Assembly (NCBI GenBank): GCA_963812945.1
Contig: CAWEXD010000012.1
Coordinates: 372,001 to 436,000 of the forward strand
Origin: DASRDR01 sp963812945 [NCBI: uncultured Candidatus Rokubacteria bacterium]
Lineage (GTDB): Bacteria; Methylomirabilota; Methylomirabilia; Rokubacteriales
DNA length: 64,000 bases
Direction of reading: 5' to 3'
The notes under the pieces were generated by a model. The model ran no database searches and was not told the DNA's origin. It saw only the letters and a list, made by a program, of their open reading frames with translations. Below, piece by piece: positions 33,988-42,160 of the stretch. Every line of letters begins with the position of its first letter. The stretch's first letter is position 1. A program made the position numbers and the translations under genes.

Positions 33988-34872
33988 TCATCCTTTCAGC
34001 CCGCTGACCCGGACCCCCTCGACGATGCGCCGGTTGGCGACCACGAACACGACCAGGAGCGGGAGCGCCGAGAGGGTCGCCCCGGCCATGATCGGGCCGT
34101 ACGACTCCGACGCGTAGGCGCCGCGGAGGAACGACAGGGCCACCGGGAGCGGGAACATCTCGGCCTTGTTGACCGCGATGAGCGGCCAGAGGAAGTCGTT
34201 CCAGGCGGACCGGAAGGCGAAGATCGCGAGCGCCGCAAGCACCGGCTGCGACAGGGGGAGCACGATGCGCGAGAAGATCCGCCAGCTGTCGGCGCCGTCG
34301 ATCCGCGCCGCGTCCTCGAGCTCGCCCGGGATGGTCAGGAAGAACTGGCGGAGCAGGAACACCCCGAAAGCGAAGGTCACCGCGGCCTCCGGGACGATCA
34401 GGCCCTGGTAGGTCGACAGCCACCCGAGTCGCTGCGTCAGCACGTACTGTGGAACGAGGACGACCGCGTTCGGGATCATCAGGCTGCCGATCAGGACGAC
34501 GAACACCAGGTCGCGCCCGGGGAACCGCATCCGCGCGAGCGGGTAGGCCGCCATGGCGCTCGTGATCAGCACGAGGACGACCGTTCCGACGGAGACGATC
34601 ACGCTGTTCACGAAGGCGCGCCCGATCCGGGCCGTTCGCGACGACGAGAAGAGCACCTCCCAGTAGTGGGCGAGCGTCGCCGGCCACGGGATCCACTCGG
34701 GCGGCATTCGGACGATGTTCTCGGTCAGCTTGAGTGACGTCACCGTCATCCAGACCGCCGGCAAGAGCCACAATACGGCGCAGACGGCCAGCACGCCGGC
34801 CAGCACGCCCCGGCCCCAGCGGGCCCGGGCTGCCCGGGAACGAGACACGGTCGCGGAGGGCCGGCCGCTCAC
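33988..34872 (-). CDS. Carbohydrate ABC transporter permease, MalG type (second importer)
   Basis: 294-residue permease with six membrane helices, starting with GVLAGVLAVCAVLWLLPAVW. The EAA loop is ELEDAARIDGADSWRIFSRI followed by VLPLSQP, and the tail reads RIVEGVRVSGLKG as typical for MalG-like subunits. GTG start, 4 bp after the first permease's stop. One operon with binding protein and MalF-type permease upstream and acetamidase downstream; no ATPase gene present. Confidence 0.9.
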   Translation of the reverse strand: MSGRPSATVSRSRAARARWGRGVLAGVLAVCAVLWLLPAVWMTVTSLKLTENIVRMPPEWIPWPATLAHYWEVLFSSSRTARIGRAFVNSVIVSVGTVVLVLITSAMAAYPLARMRFPGRDLVFVVLIGSLMIPNAVVLVPQYVLTQRLGWLSTYQGLIVPEAAVTFAFGVFLLRQFFLTIPGELEDAARIDGADSWRIFSRIVLPLSQPVLAALAIFAFRSAWNDFLWPLIAVNKAEMFPLPVALSFLRGAYASESYGPIMAGATLSALPLLVVFVVANRRIVEGVRVSGLKG

Positions 34873-34876
34873 GGCT

Positions 34877-35851
34877 TCAGTACTCCGTGTGGCCCCGGAG
34901 CAGACGGAACTGGAGCAGCGAGAAGCCCAGGATGATCACGAAGAGCACCCAGGCCATCGCGGAGGCCGAGCCGAAGTGGAAGAAGCTCCGGAAGGCCGTC
35001 TCGTAGAGGTGCTGGACGACCGTGCGCGTCGCGTCGCCGGGCCCGCCGACCGTCAGGATGAAGACCTGGCCGAAGACCTGGAACGAGCCGATGACGTGGG
35101 TGACCAGGACGAAGAGGAACACCGGCCGGAGGAGCGGCAGCGTGATGGCCCAGAATCGCCGCACCCCGCCCGCCCCGTCCAGCGCCGCGGCCTCGTAGAG
35201 CTCGGGCGGAATGTCCTGGAGCCCCGCCAGGTAGATCACGAGGTAGTAGCCCGTGACCCACCAGACCGTCGTCAGGATGATGGCCCACATCGCCGTCGAG
35301 GGGTCCGCCAGCCAGGACCACACGGGAACCCCGGCCGCCTTCAGGTAGTAGTTGAAGGGGCCCACCACCGGGTCGAGGAGCCAGAGCCAGATGAGTCCCA
35401 CCGTCACCACGGACAGCGTGAACGGGAAGAAGAAGGCACTGCGGAGGAAGGTCCGCAGCGGCAGTCCTCGGTCGAGCAGGACGGCCAGCAGAAGCGGGAT
35501 CGCGAGGATCGGCAGCGTGCTCGCCACCGTGTAGAAGGCCGTGTTCCAGAGGCTCACGTGAAACCGCGTGTCCTCCAGGAGCCGCTCGTAGTTCGCGAGC
35601 CCCACGAAGGCGTGCTGCGTCCGCCCGAGCCGCGCGTTGGTGAAGGAGAGATACAGGCCGTCGAGCAGCGGGTAGACACGGAAGCCGACGAAGAGCAGGA
35701 GACCAGGGGCGAGGAAGAGCCAGGGCGTCAGGGCGGCTTCGCGGAGACGCGTCGGCCGGCGGCGCGCGCGAGCCGGGGCTCCCGCCGGGGTGGCGTCGGG
35801 TGGCCCCGGCCCGGGCACGGGCCGGGGCATGTCGACCGCGGTACGGCCCAC
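34877..35851 (-). CDS. Carbohydrate ABC transporter permease, MalF/UgpA type (second importer)
   Basis: 324-residue permease. N-terminal proline/arginine-rich tail, then six helices beginning LTPWLFLAPGLLLFVGFRVY. The family box FVGLANYERLLEDTRFHVSL and EAA loop ELYEAAALDGAGGVRRFWAI are clear. Starts with GTG, 28 bp downstream of the binding-protein gene. Close in type to the MalF-type permease at 3057 but not a recent duplicate. Confidence 0.9.
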   Translation of the reverse strand: MGRTAVDMPRPVPGPGPPDATPAGAPARARRRPTRLREAALTPWLFLAPGLLLFVGFRVYPLLDGLYLSFTNARLGRTQHAFVGLANYERLLEDTRFHVSLWNTAFYTVASTLPILAIPLLLAVLLDRGLPLRTFLRSAFFFPFTLSVVTVGLIWLWLLDPVVGPFNYYLKAAGVPVWSWLADPSTAMWAIILTTVWWVTGYYLVIYLAGLQDIPPELYEAAALDGAGGVRRFWAITLPLLRPVFLFVLVTHVIGSFQVFGQVFILTVGGPGDATRTVVQHLYETAFRSFFHFGSASAMAWVLFVIILGFSLLQFRLLRGHTEY

Positions 35852-35879
35852 GGTTTGTCGCGAGACTCCAGCCCGACCC

Positions 35880-37151
35880 TCAGGTGGGCAGCGCGTTGAT
35901 CTGCTTGGCGAGGTCCTCCATCGCCGCGCGGGCGGTGACCTGACCGATGTAGAGCTTCTCGATGACGGGACGGGTCACGTTCTCGGCCGCGACCCACTTT
36001 GGCGTGGCCTGGCCGAACTGCCAGTTCGGCGCCTGAGCGAGCAGCGTCCGGAGGACCGGGTCTCCCGTGATTCGCGGGTCCGAGTGGGCCTTCCTGAGCG
36101 CCGAGACCTGGCCGGCCTTGAGCGTCCACTCGGCGACGTGATCCGACATCCAGCGCACGTGGGTCAGGACGGCGTCGCGCTTGGCCGCGTCCAGCACCTT
36201 GGGCTTGGGAAACACGTACTGGTGGGGAATGGTCCAGACGACGGGCTGCTTCAGGAGGCGCGGGACCGGGGCCACCGTGAAGTCGACCTTCGCCGCCCGG
36301 AGACCGGTGAAGTTCCACGAGCCGGCCAGCCACATGCCGAGCTTCCCCGCGGTGAAGGCGTCGCGGGCGTTCGCGTTCGCGGGCGGCGCCACCTTGTGCT
36401 GGGCGTGGAGCGATCCCCAGAACTCGGCCGCCTCGACGGCCGCCGGCTCGGCCACGCCGGCGCGCTTGAGGTCGGGCGCGTAGATGTTCGCCCCGTTCTG
36501 CCAGAGCATGTGGTGGAAGCCGAACGTGTACTGGCCGAGGTTGAGGGTGCCCAGCGCGAACCCGAACGTGTCGCCCTTGGCGATCTGCTTCGCCATCGCC
36601 ACCAACTCGGCCCCGCTCGACGGCACCTTCGGCTGGCCGTCCGCCCCCACCAGCCCGGCGTCCTTCATGATCTTCGTGTTGAGGTACAGGATGTGCTGCG
36701 GGACGTCGAGAGGAATCGAGTAGCGCTTCCCCTGGAAGATCCCGCCTTGCCAGGTCGACTGGATGTAGTCCTCGCCGCGGAAGCCCTTCGCGCCCAGCAT
36801 GCCTTCGTCCACCGGGTCGAGGATGCCGTCGCTCGCGAAGTGGGGGATCTCCACGAGGTGGATCAGCGCGAGGTCCGGTCCCTCCCCGGCCGGCACCGCG
36901 ACCTGGAGCTTCGCGTAGAGATCCGGCCAAACGATGCGCTGCTGCTCGACCTTGATGCCGGTCTCCTTGGTGAACTGGTCGTTCAGCTCGTCCATCACCT
37001 TGCCGTCCGCCCCGGTGAGGCCGTTCCAGTAGGTGATGGTCGGCTTGGCCTGGGCGCCGGCACGCCGCGCGAGGGCGGGTGCCGCGGCGACGGCGCCGAG
37101 CGCCCCTCCCAGGAATCGGCGACGAGTGACCTTGCTCGAGGCGTGGCTCAT
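35880..37151 (-). CDS. Extracellular solute-binding protein, family 1, Tat-exported
   Basis: 423-residue UgpB/MalE-type binding protein. N-terminus MSHASSKVTRRRFLGGALGA with a Tat RRRFLGG motif and cleavage near AGA. Characteristic TITYWNGLTGADGKVMDELN, FTKETGIKVEQQRIVWPDLY, and LGMWLAGSWNFTGLRAAKVD segments. A GGAGGACGTC leader precedes the ATG. It heads an operon of two permeases and an acetamidase, and faces the GH51 gene across a 157-bp divergent region, so an arabinose-containing oligosaccharide is a plausible ligand. Confidence 0.92.
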   Translation of the reverse strand: MSHASSKVTRRRFLGGALGAVAAAPALARRAGAQAKPTITYWNGLTGADGKVMDELNDQFTKETGIKVEQQRIVWPDLYAKLQVAVPAGEGPDLALIHLVEIPHFASDGILDPVDEGMLGAKGFRGEDYIQSTWQGGIFQGKRYSIPLDVPQHILYLNTKIMKDAGLVGADGQPKVPSSGAELVAMAKQIAKGDTFGFALGTLNLGQYTFGFHHMLWQNGANIYAPDLKRAGVAEPAAVEAAEFWGSLHAQHKVAPPANANARDAFTAGKLGMWLAGSWNFTGLRAAKVDFTVAPVPRLLKQPVVWTIPHQYVFPKPKVLDAAKRDAVLTHVRWMSDHVAEWTLKAGQVSALRKAHSDPRITGDPVLRTLLAQAPNWQFGQATPKWVAAENVTRPVIEKLYIGQVTARAAMEDLAKQINALPT

Positions 37152-37226
37152 GACGTCCTCCTGTCGCGAGGCCCGCGCCGGGCGCGGGACCGGGATGGGC
37201 TGGGTCGACGGAATCGTCTCGCAAGG

Positions 37227-37257
37227 AATATAGACACACTCGGCGGCGGCCCGTCAA
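37227..37257 (-). promoter_or_regulatory. Promoter of the second importer operon
   Basis: On the minus strand, TTGACG (forward 37252-37257) is followed after 19 bp by TATATT (forward 37227-37232, five of six matches). The predicted leader is about 70 nt to the ATG at 37151. The spacing is longer than ideal, so activator help is possible. Confidence 0.45.
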
Positions 37258-37272
37258 CGACCACCGGACGCG

Positions 37273-37301
37273 TTGACAGTCCCAAGCGCGCCACCTAGAC
37301 T
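37273..37301 (+). promoter_or_regulatory. Leaderless promoter of the GH51 gene
   Basis: Perfect TTGACA (37273-37278), 17-bp spacer, TAGACT (37296-37301, four of six). The ATG at 37309 is 7 bp past the -10 element, so the transcript should begin at or within a base of the start codon. The -35 boxes of this and the divergent promoter are only 15 bp apart. Confidence 0.6.
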
Positions 37302-37308
37302 CCGGCGC

Positions 37309-38808
37309 ATGGCACACATCGGCATCGACCTCGCGCGGCGAATCGGCACGGTGGACCGGCGGATCTACGGCAACTTCATCGAGCATCTCGGCCGCTGCAT
37401 TTACGGCGGCATCTTCGAGGAAGGGTCGCCGCTGAGCGACCCGCGCGGCTTCCGCCAGGACGTCCTGGAGGCGGCCCGCCCGCTCCGCGTGCCGGTGCTG
37501 CGCTGGCCCGGGGGCAACTTCGTCAGCGGCTACCACTGGCTGGATGGCGTGGGACCGGTCGGGGACCGGCCCCGGCGGAGCGAGCTCGCGTGGTGCGCGG
37601 AGGAGTCGAACCGCTTCGGCACCAACGAGTTCCTCGAGTACTGCCGGGTCCTCGGCACCGACCCGTACATCTGCGTGAACATGGGCTCGGGCACGATGGA
37701 CGAGGCCCAGGCGTGGGTCGAGTACTGCAACGGCACCGGGAACACGCACTGGGCGAACCTCCGGCGGGCGCACGGCCATCCCGAGCCCTATCGCGTGCGC
37801 TACTGGGGCCTCGGCAACGAGATGTACGGGAGCTGGCAGATCGGCCACTTGAGCGCCGACGACTACGTCAAGAGGGCGCGCGCCTTCGCCCTCGTCATGA
37901 AGCGCACCGATCCGGCGATCGAGCTGGTCGGCTGCGGCCACAACGGCTGGAGCGACTGGGACGAGACGGTGATCGAGGGCCTCGCCCCCATCATCGACTG
38001 GTACAGCATCCACCTCTACACCGGCCAGGCGGACCACTACGTCACGGCGTTCCAGTCGCACCAGGCGGAGCGAGCGATCCGCATCTGCGCCGCGCTGATC
38101 GAGCGGGCCCGCTACGCCCAGCGACTCACCCATCCGATCCACATCGCGTTCGACGAGTGGAACGTCTGGTACCGGACCCGGACGGAGCAGGATCGCGTGA
38201 GCGGCATCGAGGAGCGCTACAACCTCACCGACGCGCTCGCGGTGGCCACCTACCTCCACGGCTTCATCCGTCACTGCCAGGTCGTCCGGATGGCCAACCT
38301 CGCCCAGCTCGTCAACGCGATCGCGCCGATCTTCACGAACACGCAGGGGCTGTTCCTGCAGACCATCTACCATCCCCTGCGCCTCTACGCCGAGCACATG
38401 CAGGACGTCGCCCTCGACGTCCGCGTCGACGGGCCCCGCCACGACCTGCCGAAGGACCTCGAGGAGCGGACGTTCGGTCGGGTCCACCGGGTGGCGGACC
38501 TCGGGCCGTTCTCCCTCCTCGACGCGGTGGCCACGTGCGACGAGGCCGGGCGTGAGCTCACGATCGGGGTCGTCAACCGCGACCGCGACCGGCGCCACGA
38601 GGCGACGATCGATCTCGGGGTCGCGACGGCGAACGGCGAGGTGCGCGTCTACGAGGTGAACGGCCCCGACGTGGACGCCACGAACTCGTTCGAGCACCCG
38701 GACCGGGTGGGCGTGCGCGAGCACCGGCGCGCGGTCACCGGGCATCGCTTCGACCACGCGTTCCCGGCGCACTCGGTGTCGGTCCTGCGGGTGCCCCTCG
38801 CGCCCTGA
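37309..38808 (+). CDS. abfA: GH51 alpha-L-arabinofuranosidase
   Basis: 499-residue intracellular glycoside hydrolase. The (beta/alpha)8 barrel start is RRIYGNFIEHLGRCIYGGIF, followed by PVLRWPGGNFVSGYHWLDGV. Acid/base Glu171 is in YWGLGNEMYGSW and nucleophile Glu283 in IHIAFDEWNVWY, both exactly as in the family. The C-terminal beta domain ends in FPAHSVSVLRVPL. No signal peptide, so arabino-oligosaccharides must be imported first, which fits the divergent ABC operon. I choose ATG 37309; the in-frame TTG at 37273 is part of the -35 box. Confidence 0.95.
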   Translation: MAHIGIDLARRIGTVDRRIYGNFIEHLGRCIYGGIFEEGSPLSDPRGFRQDVLEAARPLRVPVLRWPGGNFVSGYHWLDGVGPVGDRPRRSELAWCAEESNRFGTNEFLEYCRVLGTDPYICVNMGSGTMDEAQAWVEYCNGTGNTHWANLRRAHGHPEPYRVRYWGLGNEMYGSWQIGHLSADDYVKRARAFALVMKRTDPAIELVGCGHNGWSDWDETVIEGLAPIIDWYSIHLYTGQADHYVTAFQSHQAERAIRICAALIERARYAQRLTHPIHIAFDEWNVWYRTRTEQDRVSGIEERYNLTDALAVATYLHGFIRHCQVVRMANLAQLVNAIAPIFTNTQGLFLQTIYHPLRLYAEHMQDVALDVRVDGPRHDLPKDLEERTFGRVHRVADLGPFSLLDAVATCDEAGRELTIGVVNRDRDRRHEATIDLGVATANGEVRVYEVNGPDVDATNSFEHPDRVGVREHRRAVTGHRFDHAFPAHSVSVLRVPLAP

Positions 38809-38818
38809 CCCGGGGGGC

Positions 38819-40240
38819 ATGCCGATCCCGAGGTTCCCCCTCCGCGCCGTCGCCGCGCTCTTCCTCGAGCGGCAGCACCTCACTCGCCCGCGCGCCCGCC
38901 GGCTGACCCCCGGGCGGCTCGTCCAGTTCGTCGAGGACGCGGGCGGGCTCCAGCTCGACTCGATCAACGTGCTCGACCGCGCGCACTACCTCACCCTGTG
39001 GAGCCGGTTCGGTCCCTACGAGCGGGCGCGGCTCGACCGCCTCGTCTACCGCCGGCGGCTGCTGGTCGAGTACTGGGCGCACGCGGCCTGTCTGGTCCCG
39101 GTGTCGCATCTGGCGCACTGGCGCCGGGCGATGCTGGACTACCGGCTCCGCCACACCGGGTGGTCCTCCTGGCTCCGGCGCCACAAGAAGACGCTCGACC
39201 TCGTCACGGACGCCATCCGGACCAGCGGGCCGGCGGGCACCGCGGACTTCGAGCATCGCCGCCCGGGCGGGCGCGGCGGCTGGTGGAGCTGGAAGCCGGC
39301 CCAGCACGCGCTCCACTACCTCTGGATGACCGGGGCGCTCGCCGTGCATTCACGGCCGCACTTCCAGAAGCGGTACGACCTGGCCGAGCGCATCTTGCCG
39401 GCCTGGCCGGCCGGCGAGCCCCTCTCGACCGACGTATTCCGGGCGTGGCACGTCGCGCGGTCGCTGCACGCGATGGGCGGGGCGACCGACACGGACCTCA
39501 CGCGCTACCTCACCTTCCCGCGCATGGGGCCCGGCGTCCGTCGGGCGGCCCTCCGGCGCCTCCTCGAGGCCGGCGAGGTCGTCGAGATCGAGGTCAAAGG
39601 GTCCCGCAGCCGGTGGCTCGCCCTCGCGAAGGATCTGCCGGCGCTCGGGCGTGCCGCCCGGCGGCGGGCCGCGTCACGCGGCACGACCTTGCTCTCCCCG
39701 TTCGACTCGCTCCTGTGGCACCGCGAGCGCGCGGAACGGCTCTTCGGCTTCAGCTACCGGATCGAGGTCTACACGCCGGGCCCCCAGCGGGTGCACGGCT
39801 ACTACACGCTGCCCATCCTCCACGACGGTCAGCTCATCGGCCGCGTGGACGCCAAGGCGCATCGGGCCGAGCGGCGACTCGCCGTGCGCGGGGTGCACTT
39901 CGAGCGCTGGTTCGCCACCGGGGGCGTGCCGCCGGCCACGACCTGGGGAGCAATCGAGCAGGACGCGGCGCTGGCGGGCGTCGCGGATGCGCTCTGGTCG
40001 CTGGCCCGCTTCACCAACGCCGACCAGGTCGACCTCGGCCGCGTGGTGCCAGGACGCCTGCGGCCGCCGCTGGCCCGGGCGCTCGGGGCGTCACGTCCCG
40101 CGGCGGGCCGAGCGCCGGAGCCCGAGGGCGATCAGCCGCCCGAGTCCCGCCCCGAGTCCCGTCGCGGAGCGCCGGCGCGACGCGATCCACCGCCCGACAC
40201 TCCCGGACCGTCCAGCGCCACGTCGGCCAGCACCCCGTAG
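38819..40240 (+). CDS. Winged-helix DNA glycosylase family protein (YcaQ/AlkX-like, HTH_42)
   Basis: 473-residue HTH_42-family protein. Three winged-helix-like modules; the catalytic-type motif is LQLDSINVLDRAHYLTLWSR (Q45-x-D47), the QxD pattern of the YcaQ/AlkX branch that removes adducts and unhooks interstrand cross-links, rather than the QxQ of AlkZ. Also present are WAHAACLVPVSHLAHWRRAM, GTTLLSPFDSLLWHRERAER and RVDAKAHRAERRLAVR. The last 60 residues are low-complexity (proline, arginine) and overlap the convergent EEP gene by 109 bp, perhaps an extension beyond the true domain. Starts 10 bp after GH51; functional link unlikely. Confidence 0.85.
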   Translation: MPIPRFPLRAVAALFLERQHLTRPRARRLTPGRLVQFVEDAGGLQLDSINVLDRAHYLTLWSRFGPYERARLDRLVYRRRLLVEYWAHAACLVPVSHLAHWRRAMLDYRLRHTGWSSWLRRHKKTLDLVTDAIRTSGPAGTADFEHRRPGGRGGWWSWKPAQHALHYLWMTGALAVHSRPHFQKRYDLAERILPAWPAGEPLSTDVFRAWHVARSLHAMGGATDTDLTRYLTFPRMGPGVRRAALRRLLEAGEVVEIEVKGSRSRWLALAKDLPALGRAARRRAASRGTTLLSPFDSLLWHRERAERLFGFSYRIEVYTPGPQRVHGYYTLPILHDGQLIGRVDAKAHRAERRLAVRGVHFERWFATGGVPPATTWGAIEQDAALAGVADALWSLARFTNADQVDLGRVVPGRLRPPLARALGASRPAAGRAPEPEGDQPPESRPESRRGAPARRDPPPDTPGPSSATSASTP

Positions 40241-41136
40241 TGGTCCGACGGCCACCGCACGCGGCCACTCCCGCGGGGCTCGCGAAGCACCACACGGCTC
40301 GCCACGATCCGGCCGGGAATCCGCGCTCCTGGTGCGAGGAACACGTAGTCCAGCCGCGCGTCGGCCGTCGCGCGCCCGGCGTCCACGTCCTGGCCATCCG
40401 TGAAGCCGGGCGCCGTGGGGTTCGTGGAGCGGAACGCGTCCACCAGACCACCCTGCCCCGTGAGGACCCGGATCGCCGGCGACGCGTCGGCGGCGTTGAA
40501 GTCTCCCATCACGACGACGGGCAGGGGCCCTCGGTGCGCGGCGACCAGGTCTACGACCGCCCGCGCGTGACATGGATCCCCGGAGGTGTGCGCCGAGAAG
40601 GCGGCGAGCCGGCCCGCGGGGGTCTCTAGCTCGGCCAGGAGGAGCACCCGGACGTCGAAGGGACGCCCGCAGCGCGGAAGCTCGTACGCGCGCGATCGCA
40701 CGATCGGGAAGCGGCTCAGGAGCGCCGGGCCCTCGCTGAAGCCGAGGACCGACGCCACCCCCCGACGCATGTGCTCGCTCCCGAGCGGCCGCGTCGCCGC
40801 GGGGGCGTAGACGTGGTGGCGATATCCCAGCGCCTCGGCCAGGCGCGCCGTCACGTTCCCGCGCCGGCGGCCGATGGACGCCTCCTGGAGTCCGACGACG
40901 TCGGCGTCCAGGGCGCGCAGCCCCTCGACGGTGATCCGGAGCCGCTCATCGAGTCCGTCGTCGCGGCCGGTCAGCTCCGAGAAGATCCCGCCGTGCAAGA
41001 GGTTGATCGTCACGAAGCGAAGGGTCAGCGAGGCCGGGGTCGGCTCCGGCGCGATCACGCCGGGGCCGTCCCCCGGGACGACCCCGAAGATGCCGAGCGC
41101 CACCCCTGCGGCGATCAGCGCGCCGGCCGCGGTCAC
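40132..41136 (-). CDS. Endonuclease/exonuclease/phosphatase (EEP) family protein
   Basis: 334-residue EEP-fold hydrolase with an N-terminal hydrophobic segment (AAGALIAAGVALGIFGVV), probably secreted or anchored. Catalytic motifs: RFVTINLLHGG, VGLQEASIG (metal Glu), AFSAHTSG (in place of THL), VVVMGDFNAADASP, LDYVFLAPG, and WPSDHYGVLADV (catalytic His). Might hydrolyse phosphodiesters or lipids (sphingomyelinase-like). GTG start overlaps the stop of the upstream small gene (GTGA). Its 3' 109 bp overlap the convergent glycosylase gene. Confidence 0.88.
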   Translation of the reverse strand: MTAAGALIAAGVALGIFGVVPGDGPGVIAPEPTPASLTLRFVTINLLHGGIFSELTGRDDGLDERLRITVEGLRALDADVVGLQEASIGRRRGNVTARLAEALGYRHHVYAPAATRPLGSEHMRRGVASVLGFSEGPALLSRFPIVRSRAYELPRCGRPFDVRVLLLAELETPAGRLAAFSAHTSGDPCHARAVVDLVAAHRGPLPVVVMGDFNAADASPAIRVLTGQGGLVDAFRSTNPTAPGFTDGQDVDAGRATADARLDYVFLAPGARIPGRIVASRVVLREPRGSGRVRWPSDHYGVLADVALDGPGVSGGGSRRAGAPRRDSGRDSGG

Positions 41137-41516
41137 GGGCGTGGAGCGGACGGGCTCTCCGCCCGGGGCGGGGGCCAGGCGATCGTGAAGCCCATCGCGA
41201 CCCCGCCCGGATTCCAGCGCTCGAGCGGCGGCCCCTGGACGGTCCAGGCGCTCAGGCCGAGCCGCGTGTGCTCGGTCGTCGTCGCTGCCGGCTCGATGAA
41301 GCGCGGCCTCGGACCGAGACGCAGGTCACGCTCCTCGCTCGACGTGTGGCCGGGCAACAGCGTCTCCGACAGGAGGTCGCTCCGGACAGGCCCCGCCGCG
41401 GAGCCCGTGGCGCCGCCGACATCCTCCGGCGCGGCGATCGTCGCGGGCGGGAGGCTCACGAGCGCGGCGAACACCGCCGCCGAGAGCCCGATGACCATCG
41501 TCCATCGTGACGTCAT
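41133..41516 (-). CDS. Small exported protein of unknown function
   Basis: 127-residue protein with a signal peptide (TMVIGLSAAVFAALVSLPPA, cleavage near IAA). The remainder is low in order: acidic and proline-rich with SEERDLRLGPRPRFIEP and LERWNPGGVAMGFTIAWPPP. ATG supported by GGAAGGAGGGA. I do not recognise the family. Its stop overlaps the EEP start, so co-translation is likely and the two may act together outside the cytoplasm. Confidence 0.62.
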   Translation of the reverse strand: MTSRWTMVIGLSAAVFAALVSLPPATIAAPEDVGGATGSAAGPVRSDLLSETLLPGHTSSEERDLRLGPRPRFIEPAATTTEHTRLGLSAWTVQGPPLERWNPGGVAMGFTIAWPPPRAESPSAPRP

Positions 41517-41602
41517 ACACGTCCCTCCTTCCCTGGCTTCCCTAGTTGTGCTTGCGCTCCGGCCGCGGAGCGCATGGCCTTCCTGTGGCAACTACCCTGC
41601 GG

Positions 41603-41917
41603 CTAGTCGCCGGTGAAGAAGTTCTTGAGCGTCTTCCCGACGTGCTTCATCCCGTCGTAGATGGACTCGCCGAAGCCCTTCGCGCTGTCGTGGAGCCGGT
41701 CGCCCACGTTCTCTGCCTTCTGCCCCGCACGCTTGCCGGCGTCGGCGACCTTCTTCCCCGTCTCCTTCCCAGTCTCGGCCGCGCTCTCGCCGGTCTGCTT
41801 GGCGCTGTCGGTCACGGACTGGGCCGCGCTCTGGGACGGGGCCACGACGAATCCAGGAGCGAGCACGAGGCCCGCGCTCACCAGGATCACGAGACTCCCA
41901 CGCCACGTGTGACGCAT
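41603..41917 (-). CDS. Small exported LEA-like protein with one AKGFGE unit
   Basis: 104-residue protein: signal peptide (RHTWRGSLVILVSAGLVLAP...), then a charged amphipathic repeat region (AKQTGESAAETGKETGKK and VADAGKRAGQKAENVGDR) resembling LEA/YtxH-type 11-mer helices, then HDSAKGFGESIYDGMKHVGK and a TLKNFFTGD end. The AKGFGES unit is the same as that duplicated in the protein at 32281. GGAGGGGAACAGCG ribosome site. Role unknown; desiccation or envelope protection is suggested only by composition. Confidence 0.7.
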   Translation of the reverse strand: MRHTWRGSLVILVSAGLVLAPGFVVAPSQSAAQSVTDSAKQTGESAAETGKETGKKVADAGKRAGQKAENVGDRLHDSAKGFGESIYDGMKHVGKTLKNFFTGD

Positions 41918-42160
41918 CGCTGTTCCCCTCCGTCCGCGCGCCCCGTGTCGGCACGAGGCTCGCAAATAGCCCACGTCCAGAGGCGCCAGCCAGACGCGTG
42001 CGCGGCGCCTCCCGACCTTGTTCAAGGGGCAAGGCACATGCCATCGGCCAGAACGGCCGTGTTCGGCGGGGAAAGACGGCGGGGCGAGCCGAGCCGCCCG
42101 AAACTTGTGGTGAACACAGCCGCATTCGGACGGGGGGCGCGGGGCGCGGAGGACGACAGC

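Noticed and set aside
37273-37309. TTG at 37273 as the GH51 start.
   Set aside because: That TTG belongs to a perfect TTGACA -35 box with a matching -10; the ATG at 37309 gives the normal GH51 N-terminus.
35728-38967. A 1079-codon minus-strand frame over the second binding protein and GH51.
   Set aside because: It is a shadow in a different frame from the binding protein and antisense to GH51, both of which have catalytic or family motifs.
42016-42027. CCTTG-TT-CAAGG dyad upstream of the BON-DUF1207 gene.
   Set aside because: Only five base pairs per arm; expected by chance in GC-rich DNA.
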